Assembly (NCBI GenBank): GCA_003999685.1
Contig: CP021224.1
Coordinates: 1,860,001-1,924,000, forward strand
Source: Taiwanofungus camphoratus
Lineage: Eukaryota; Basidiomycota; Agaricomycetes; Polyporales; Taiwanofungaceae
DNA length: 64,000 nucleotides
Direction: 5' to 3'
A program made the position numbers and the translations under genes. Below the pieces are notes generated by a model, which saw only the letters and a list, made by a program, of their open reading frames with translations, was not told the DNA's origin and did not search any database. The first letter of the stretch is position 1, and each line of letters opens with the position of its first letter. Of this stretch, positions 22,644 to 31,074 are shown one piece after another.

Positions 22644-24731
22644 TGATACGACCTAGGGGACCCTGGTACCTAGAGAGTGCTCCGCAACGTGGCTGTGGGG
22701 TAGTGTGATAACTGTGAGGATGTGAGTGATACAAATTGGTATCTCGGATCCTAGATATTGCCTCACACGTGAGGGCCTGACCACGATAAGAGGTGGCGAG
22801 GTCTTATGGTCGATATAGACCGAGTGTCGTGAAGTCCGTAGACTCGAGCGAGTATCACTCAGATGTGAGCGAGAGGATACAAGACACGAATATAATGGTA
22901 ACAAGATCAGACTTAAGGTCCGACCTAAGCTAAGTACATGCTATATATACAAATACCAATCATGAGCACGGACCAAGAACTACTCTAGGGCAGGAGGTCC
23001 GAAATGTGGTACGACTATAGATAAATAGAAAGTGGTACGATCCGGGCGTATTAGCAATACGTATGAGTGATGAGGAATGTGGTAAGCGGCCCGGATATGA
23101 GTCAGAGTCCTATGCGTAAGCGGGGCCGATCCGGGGCCCGTATAGTAATAGTCCGTGTGTAAGCAATGACCGTGGTAATGACAAGAAATAGAAATTGTAT
23201 CAGTGAGGGTAGGAGCTACAACCTGTATGATACCAGGAAACCTGTATGTCTTGTTTTTGTAAGTAGGGGAGTAAGGGGTCAAGGGTCCTGCACAACAGGA
23301 TCTTTGTTCCTAAGTGCTATACTATCCCTAAGGCCTTGCGAGGCCCTCCGAAGTACGCGAAGTTCTTCGAGATTTTGCAAAGTCCTTTGAAGCTTTAGCT
23401 AAATCGCACGAGCTGACTTTGTAGGTACTGCGAAGTCCTTTTAGCTAGAGTTAGCTAAAGGGTGTAAGGCTTAGAGGTTTGTTAGAGCGAGGTGGGTGAG
23501 GTTTGGCTAGCGTAGGAGACCTGTAGGAGAGGTCAGAGAGTTCGAGGGTGTAGGGAGATGTACTATAGCCTGAAACTAAGGCTATGGGAGAGTCGTAGGG
23601 CTATTCGTAGGACGTAGGGATGACGCAACGTGAGCCTAAGGGTATAACTAAGGCGGAGGCCCACCGGGTAGATGCTATATGAGGTGCTGAAAGGTGCGAA
23701 GTCACGGCGACTTCATGGATCGTAGTGCGTAGTTCAGGAAGCGTAGACGTGGTTCATAGATATATCGTGAGCGTAGACGTAGTTCAAAGGTACTGAAACG
23801 GAGCTGGGGTGGAGACTTAGGGACCTTAGGACCATTCCTAAGGTTGTACTCGCAGCGCTTTCCTGAGATCGGAGCTACAGGGGAACTTTGTATTCTGAAG
23901 AGAGAAGTGTACACTGAGGGGTCTCTCTGGTACATAGTAAACTACCTCTGACTAAATAGGGGAGCGTGAGGTGAACTATTCTTGCGCGAAGTGATCCTTA
24001 CGAGTCCAAAATGTGTACTAAAGCGCATGGACTCCGAAGTGAACACGAGGAGGATAGGAACTAATTAGGAACTGAAACAGGGGAACTACGAATGGTAGAA
24101 AGGTGACCAAGTTCATTCACGAGGGCGAGATGACTATCCGAGAGCAGCCATGCGCCGTGATCACCTATCTTAGTGGGCTAAGAGCGCACGAAGTTCTTAG
24201 CAGCGGGACTTGGCCTAATCGGGGTAGGAGGTGTTCTAACTGGGTGGAGGGCCATATGGATACGCTCTAGGATGACCTTATGGCATAGGATCGAGATCCA
24301 TGGGGGTGCACAAGGCTTCCTAAGTCCAACTTCCAGAACTTCGGACCGTTTCGGAGCCTATCAGAGGTAGCTGCAATCACAAGAGCTAGGAGAGACTTAG
24401 CTAAGACTTCTTAGCTAAGCCCGGGATGAGTGACGTAGTAGATAGGACCTAAATCCAATGGAACAGTATGGGAGGGCCAGCAGTGTCCGATAGTGGACTT
24501 AGCAGGAGTTAGGGACTTCGCGTCTAGCATTCAAAACCTCGTAGCACCTCGTGTGACTTCGCAAGACTTCGTAGGGTGTTAGGAGGGTTTAGGAAGGACA
24601 GGAGGTGTTAGGAATATTATAGGAACCTATCTCACCCGTCGTAGGCTGTAGAAGAGTCATAGGATGGTCTGTTAGGGGTGGAACGCTCCTAAAATTGCAA
24701 TTCAGGGCCCAGGAGGCTACAGGACTCATCA
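22644..24731. mobile_element. Family-B LTR (second copy)
   Basis: It starts TGATACGACCTAGGGGACCC, with GCGT on the left (22640-22643). Without the family-C insertion it is about 1.6 kb. It has frequent CTTCG, GCGAAG and TTAGCTAA motifs near 23330-23460 and 24390-24420 and no recognisable coding region. The first 250-300 bp match 21328-21620. Confidence 0.75.
22727..23202. mobile_element. Solo LTR, family C (copy 3)
   Basis: 476 bp, TGATACAAATTGG to GAAATTGTATCA, with duplication GTGAG at 22722-22726 and 23203-23207. It lies in the same orientation as copy 2, but is shorter and more diverged. Confidence 0.88.
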
Positions 24732-25332
24732 ACGTAATCAAAGACAGAAAGACGCTGTAAAACGTGGTAGGAGACTGTATCGAAGGTACTCTTCTTGAGC
24801 TCTGCAGAATGGGGGAAAACTTCTCTGTTGGTCCGAGACATCGTACATCACGTTTATACTACTTTACTATAATGTAAGGCATATCAGGAGTGGTGTAGTA
24901 TGAGTGGCATTCTAACTACTTGCGTACTACAGAGTAGCTCGTAGAGGGAGTGGCTACCATACTGATGTCACTAGCAAGGCTGAGATAAAGGAAAGTACAT
25001 GAACTAAGACAAAACCTGTGGTCATAGCATTATCAAGTGTATCGAGTGGCATGTCATAGCAGATCGAGCGATATCGGAGTGGCGAGACCAGTCACGTGCA
25101 AGGACCTTGAGTGGCGACTGCATGTGCATTGTGCGTAGAGAGAACTGTGCGCCAGAACATCAGACCAGAATTGGTGGAGTGGCTGTGGCGTGATTCGAAG
25201 CTATCAGAGAGTCCCACGGTGGCTTTTCAGGTGGTATTGGACATATCAAGTGGTGTCGAAGCTATAACTAAGGTCTTAGGGTCGAGTGAGGGCGCTCCAC
25301 GGGGCCTAAAAGGGCCTGGCACCTATCACCGG

Positions 25333-25934
25333 TCTGGGTGCAGAGGTGTTACTAGTAGATTTGAGATTCTCGCGAATCTTGACCTCACTAATATCTGGCA
25401 GAGTCAACTCCTCCCTTTGAGGAATCTCGTCAACAAAGGACAGGTCCACTGGCCAGAGGTTGGCTGATGTGAACTGAGCTTGGAAAGCGCAACTGAGATC
25501 AGCTGTGTTCTAGACAGGCACATCATCAGCTTGACGCAGCTGAATGGTGGCCTCTTGCCGTCTCGGCTTTGTCCAAGCAACGAAGTCCAAGATCAGTTGG
25601 GGATGGGACTCATCCATGAGCCTATCAAAGTGTGCGCACTTCACCCACTTGGTAGCCAGACGAAGTGCAGCACGTTGTTTGTGCCTCTCAGACTGGAGTG
25701 CAGTGGCAGAATCAGAAGCATCCATTGTGGCCTGGGCATGAGGCCCCACCTGATGGCGCAAGAAGCGGTACTGCCCAGACACCACAGTAAGGTGGTGCTG
25801 GGTGTTGGCAAGCTTAGTGGCCACACGGGAGCATGCAACATCCCACCACAACTTTGACCGTTTGGATGGGTGTTTCACTGATGAATACTCCATCCATAAC
25901 CGTTGGAGGTCCTGTTCAAGATGGTTTCCCATAC
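25333..25934 (-). mobile_element. LINE segment: region upstream of RT (5' end of this copy)
   Basis: The minus-strand frame includes SKRSKLWWDVACSRVATKL, KWVKCAHFDRLMDES and the pre-RT stretch FQAQFTSANLWPVDLSFVDE, ending SAPRP at the gypsy insertion. This is the linker between endonuclease and RT in fungal LINEs. The copy stops at about 25934 against FunK1 coding sequence, so it is 5'-truncated, as is usual for LINE insertions. Confidence 0.8.
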
Positions 25935-26570
25935 GTCAACTGACTCATGAAACACTTGATGTTGATGTTGGAGAAGTTGTAAGAGCACTGGTCCATGAGT
26001 GGATGACTGTTGCACATCCATCGGAATTCGAATCCGATTCCAGGGAGGCCGTGGATCGTCTACTTTTCTTCTTATCCGACTGCGAAAGTTCAGACTGCTC
26101 GTGGTCTTCAGGAAGTTCACAGTGGCCATGATATCAGGTCTCGTGTCGGTAGCTTTCGAATCAAGAAACGTCGGAGAGCGAGTTGGATTAGAAACCCAAC
26201 GAATGGGAAGCTTTGGTTCACGACAGCAATCCATGACGAAATTGGCAATGTTGACGAATGGTTCATACAACAAAGCCTCGCGGTCAGCGGTCCTGAGGAT
26301 GTCGGTCCAATGCTTGCCCCTGCGGGAGTGGCGACAAGGCTTTACAGAACATGCTCTTTCATAGATCGTGTTAACGATACGAGATGGGATGTTGAATAGC
26401 GTGTCCAAGAACTCCGGTGTATCAGAGAAGACGGAATGCGCCAACTCACCGTGAAGCTCTCGTTCAACTTGAGCGATTTGTGCTTTGGGATTCTCAAAGT
26501 CAAGTTGATTGGCAGTAACTTTGCTGTTGTCATGATTTGATGTATTAGCTATGGCTCGCACCGACGACAT
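25935..26570 (-). pseudogene. FunK1 kinase gene, N-terminal fragment cut by the LINE
   Basis: The fragment starts ATG at 26570 (MSSVRAIANTSNHDNSK) and follows the intact paralogue at 33996 closely: SVFSDTPEFLDTLFN, LLYEPFVNIANFVMDCC, PKLPIRW, PPWNRIRIPM, HQVFHESVD. It ends exactly where the LINE begins; the paralogue continues RRFVFGL there. Only the exon-1 region before the kinase core remains in the window, so it cannot be a kinase. The remainder may lie to the left of the window beyond the LINE 3' end. Divergent residues in conserved spots (MDVQQ for MEVKK) suggest relaxed constraint. Confidence 0.8.
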
Positions 26571-26927
26571 ACCCTGAGTTGTTGGTGATTTGACTCATCT
26601 CGTTGAAAGTGCATCCCACTTTATGGTGATGAGTCGGATGGCCACAAAAATGTACAATTGCGGCAGACGGCGATGTTCAACTTCGAGCCACATTGCCGTC
26701 CTACCAAAATCAATGACAACTGCCTTTTAGAGTCAGGACGATGACTACGACAGCTCATCAAAGCAATGTTTACTGAGTACTCATATAACACGAAAGCAGC
26801 ACATGTGGAATCATGCATACAAAGCAAAGGATCGCAATTCATTATCCACATCCTCACCTCTCAATGGTCTGCCACGCCTCTTCGTATTGGTTTTCCACCA
26901 CTGCGTATCAGATGTGTGCCCATACGA

Positions 26928-29636
26928 TCAGCGATTGAGAGGAAAATCCCTGATGTCGAGCATCTCCCCGGTTTTAGCTCGCTTCGACTGCGGAGTAGGT
27001 GATCCAGGTTCTTCAAGGTAGGTGGGCAATGTTGGCGGGGGAGTTGGCGGATCCTGTGTCTCAACGGCCGTCTTCTGTGTCTTAGGCGAAGACAGATCCC
27101 AATGTCCTTGCAAGTCCCGATGTCGTCGTGCCTCCTCATGTTCCCTCAATTCCGCGTACTCTTTTTCAGCATCTGCAGGTCTCTTTTCCAACTCGTCCTC
27201 CATCGTCTGGAATGCATTTATGACGGCCTCGTAGATTTCGACGTCGAAATTGCGTTTCTCATCGGCGTACGCTTTGGCCAAGATATCATAGAACTTCTCC
27301 AAAAGGGGTAAAAGGGGTTCACACCAATCCGTAACATGGTTTATGACCACCAAATCGAAATCACCTTGGTATTTGAGTACTTCCCTTTTCGTGGAAACCA
27401 ACGTGTCGTCGTTCCCTTCAAAGAGTTTCCTGAACATTTTGTGGAACCCATCATTCGTGAAATTTGGGGTTATGAGCTCTTCCCGGCGCCTTGCTGGGCC
27501 GCTCCGAGACATGCAAAGCCAGACCAGAACCCAGAAGAAACTCTCTAGGTCATGAATGAAGTCGTGTTTCGGCTGTAATTGCGGCATTGTCTTAGGACGT
27601 TTTAGGTTGCCCTCTCGTTTGCTGTAGGCCCAAAGAGGACTTTTTCCCAGTATTTCGGGGGATATGAATGGACGTGTGCCCTGTATAAAAATAAAGTCAT
27701 TAAACATATGATTGACGGTGTCGTGATTGACATACCGATAGGGGATCATCGAGGAGCGGTTCACGACCAGAATTGAGTATAATCGCATTTTCGTAGTCAA
27801 TCAAAATTCCTCGATAGCCAGGTATAGGTTTGGAGGCGATTAATATATTCCCTATGCTGATATCTCGATGCAGCACGTTCCTCTGGAAGGAGTTACGGTG
27901 GCCTGAAAAATGAAATCGCTAGCATGCTTGTGTCAACACTTCGGTATAGCCAAAGGTGACTCACCGACAATAGCATCCTTAAATGCCCCTACCATCTCGA
28001 GAAGTGACTTCGCGAACTTGATTGGCCAACCATACGTTTTCATCACCAGCCTAGAGTGTGTTTTCCCACGAGGTTGTACATCCTTTAGTTGTATCCCTTC
28101 GGGTAAGGATTCCCTTGGCACGTAATCCTGGTCAATGTAATACGTGACACTGTGCCACTCTTCACCAGGAGAGTGGATGGGGTACCGAGGCACTTGCTTC
28201 TGCCTTGCATCTATGGCGATAGGAGTTCCTTCTGGTGCCAAGTCGCGTCGAATTAGGTTCCGAGTCGTATCGAGCTGCTCGTCTACCATGACTGCACAAT
28301 ATGAATGCAATTTCGCAACACCTTCACAGTCGCCAATTTCCGCGTACAGTTTGCCCTCGAGATCGCGCCTGTCATCCCTCCAAGTATCTTTCACGATATA
28401 TATCTATCAAGTAAAAGTACGATGAGTTCGAACATGGATAATCAACAGTTAGATGTCCGTACCTCACGTTCACTTTCAGGCAAGCCCATATCTTTCTCAT
28501 GCCAAGCTTTCCAAACACGAGTGGCTCGCCCGCGGATCACCTCTGCTCGCGAAAGGCTAATAGACTTCCACAAAATAAACGTCTCCGTGACGTCTGCCTG
28601 CATCTCCACTGGGTTGCCTTCCTTCTGCAATGGCATTTGAACCACCCAATAACATTCAACCGGGTTCCCCTCCGAGTAGTCATGTTCGTATGAGGGCTTC
28701 GAAGCGGAAGCCGAGAATACCGATGGACGCTCGAGTGCTTGCTTCGGTATAGCGCGCATGGTAGTGTCCCATCCGAGTTGGGATGCTGGAAGGGTTGCTA
28801 TTGCAGCAATGACACGTATGAGCTTGTGAGGCTCCTGCAGGTGAAGCCGTCAGTGTCGGGGTCGGCGATACATATAATTGACCTACCGTGTGCATATCAA
28901 ACATCTCCGAGCCAAGGACTCCAGAACGGTCCGCCAAATAGACATAAAGATTTCTCGCAGCTAGGACCAACCCGTAAACAAAGCGTCGATCATGGGATTC
29001 GTAGAAAACTTGTCGTTGGTATCCCAGAAGTTGAAGAAGAGCTGGTGCTTCAGACTGAGCTTTCTTCACTTCCATTGGAACGTGAATGCGAGACCACGGT
29101 GCCTTTGGAGGCGACTTCGCCGCCTCTACCTCTGGTCCTGGCTCAGGAAAGTTCAGAACAGCGACTATGTCAGGCTTCAGGTCCGCAGCCTTTGTATCTG
29201 AGAGGGCAGGAGAACGGTTAGGGTCGGAGAGCCACCGGACTGGGAGTTTGCTGGATGTGGTGCAAGACTGTGTGATGAAATTGGCAACATTTACGAATGG
29301 CTCATAGAGTAAAGCCTCCTGACGTATTGTCTTCTCTCTAGGAAACCCATTCCAGAGGGTCTCCTTGACACTATACACCGGAGGGTTCATGGAGCAAGCC
29401 TTCCTGTAGATTTCCTCAACAAGCGAGGGGCAGACAGGAAAGAATGTGTCGAGAAAGTGCGGGGTGCTCGAGAAGACAGAATATCGGAGCTCATCGCGAA
29501 GTTCAGCATTGACTTGATGAGCAAGGGTCTTATACTCGGCCTGCTGAGAATGAGTGGTCTCACTTCTGTTTTTGCCCAAAGGTGTATTTTGCCAAATCAG
29601 ACGGGGAAGACGCTTGATGTCAGGAGCCGACGACAT
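26928..29636 (-). CDS. FunK1-type protein kinase (first complete copy)
   Basis: Five exons (29636-28887, 28834-28463, 28403-27965, 27902-27736, 27680-26928) with GT-AG introns of 52-63 nt give about 826 aa without interruption. The N-terminal half is the FunK1-specific region (LLYEPFVNVANFITQSC, DRRFVYGLVLAARNLYVY). The catalytic part has HRDISIGNIL (catalytic loop) and ILIDYEN, in place of the usual DFG. It then has GTRPFISPEIL, the activation/APE-like segment, and the family motif HDLESFFWVLVWLCMSRSGP. The glycine-rich loop is not obvious, as in other FunK1 kinases. These are fungus-specific Ser/Thr kinase-like proteins of largely unknown role, often amplified in multicellular basidiomycetes. 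Confidence 0.88.
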
Positions 29637-30218
29637 ACCCGGAACCAGGGGAGGTTTCAGTTAGCTCATCGAAAGAACGCTTCATATTAAGCTACGGACA
29701 GCCGCAGTGCCACAACGATATCTTGACCAAAGGAGCATGAACGGACCGCAGGTCAGAGCAAACGCTCTAGCCGCGTTGCATGTTCGTATCTCACGGAACG
29801 GTCCCCGTCACAACAGTTGCCTTTTACATCGATGACTGCAACTGTATTGAGCAGGTCCGCTAGACGTCTCTTTTGTGCGTACGTATATACTTCGAGTCCT
29901 GCCTAGCACTTTTATGCATCCCATTTACTAAACTCTCGACACACTTGAGCCTCTCGAACTGAAAACCCACTAGGTACAATACACGGTGCGTGATACTGCC
30001 TCCTGCATATGGCATCCACCAAGATGAGTCATTCTGGCCCGAAATGACTCTAGATTGGAACGTGGACAACATCGGAGTATGCAGACTATGCAAGGTGTTG
30101 TCCACGTTCCAGCCTACAAATCCTGCTTGGGCAATGTATGAGGATTGGGGCCTGGTGCTCCTGAAAAAGATGGATCCCAATGTCCATGCATGCCTCGAAG
30201 TCGGTGTTCTTCCTTCAG
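29637..30218. other. Intergenic region with a 16-bp hairpin, no gene recognised
   Basis: It lies between the start of one FunK1 gene and a FunK1 remnant. Open frames here (such as 29860-30222 minus) have no family motif. It probably includes the promoter of the gene at 29636. The only structure I see is the inverted repeat at 30056-30111. Confidence 0.5.
30056..30111. repeat. Perfect 16-bp inverted repeat (hairpin)
   Basis: TGGAACGTGGACAACA (30056-30071) is followed after 24 bases by its exact reverse complement (30096-30111). It is not part of any gene or transposon I can define. Confidence 0.85.
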
Positions 30219-30596
30219 TCATAGCCCGTGATACTTCTCGATAGCATCGATTGGTCCCTTCTTCTCCTCCATCCTGTCAAACACCTGAATAACACGTGCA
30301 TATATCGAACAGTTGAATTCGCGTTTCACGTATGCTTCACATAAGATACAATAAAATTGGCGAAGTACCGGTGCCAATAGTGGCTCGCAACAGTGAGTAA
30401 GGTTATGCTTGATGAGCCTGGAATAACTCGGCGAAGACTGGAAGACTCGTTGTTTTGTCAAAATCAAAACGTCAGTGTCTTTTTCCAGGAAAGGCTTATG
30501 AGTGTCTTGACTACTGTCGACGAGTTCGATGCAGTGTCTTGCTGGACCATCCCTACACACTTTCCAAGTCATGGATGAAGTGATGAGGTGTGGCAA
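30219..30596 (-). pseudogene. FunK1 kinase C-terminal remnant
   Basis: The frame aligns by eye with the FunK1 C-terminal lobe: a damaged HDLESFFW region, then CRDGPARH, SRLIKHNLTHCCEPLLAPVL and FYCILCEAYVKREFN, ending IDAIEKYHGL before a stop. The catalytic loop and everything upstream are absent. It is in the same orientation as its neighbours, so it is probably a leftover of tandem duplication. Confidence 0.72.
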
Positions 30597-31074
30597 TTCC
30601 CGATCAGTGGCTTCCTAGTCACAGCCCAATTGAGTAAGTCTGGCATTGGTTTCACAGGGCGAGTCATGAACGACAATAACAGCAGTGCTAAACTTCTGCC
30701 ATATTGTGCAGTTCTCAAACAGGAATCTGGCAGGTACATCTTTGCCGCATGGCGAGAACTGTGAGTCATCAGAGTGTAGTACTAGATTCATTTCCAGTGC
30801 TGTACTGGGTGTACTCGGTACTTATTCCGAGAGCAGGGGAGATAGGAAAACGGTGCTGGCTATTAGATACCACCATTCGAGAGTATGAATACACATTGTC
30901 TTAATACATCGCATTCAATGTAAGCCAATTATTCTTACATGATGCCCAAACAACAGTGCTGACGAAAACATGTGAAAGGGACAAGCATGCAGAACATATG
31001 TAGCAGAACGAGATCAATGATACACTGAATGATGAAGCCACCTTCGGACGCCGGATCACCATGATGATGTTCAA
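30597..31074. other. Intergenic, nothing recognised
   Basis: Short open frames only, with no FunK1 motif. It is downstream of the gene ending at 31075, so it should hold its 3' untranslated region. Confidence 0.4.

Larger units (their letters stand above)
21328..24731. mobile_element. Family-B LTR mosaic (B/A/B with a family-C LTR)
   Basis: The left edge is TAATACGACCTAGGGG (probable decayed TGATAC) at 21328, and the right edge is GACTCATCA at 24731. The flanks are ACAT (21324-21327) and ACGT (24732-24735). Inside are B sequence 21328-21693, a family-A LTR lacking its 3' end (21694-22643), then a second B start (22644) running to the right edge. No family-A 3' remainder follows. The simplest history is B into A, A into B, B into A, then an exchange between the two B copies that removed the middle. 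Confidence 0.7.
20896..25328 (-). mobile_element. Solo LTR, gypsy family A, opened by family-B insertions
   Basis: The LTR starts TGATACGAACTATAACACTC at 20896 and ends GGCACCTATCA at 25328. Removing 21328-24731 plus one 4-bp duplication leaves about 1025 bp, the normal family-A LTR length. The flanks are CTGG (20892-20895) and CCGG (25329-25332). The minus-strand LINE frame crosses it as SAPRP-DHVNW. Confidence 0.88.
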
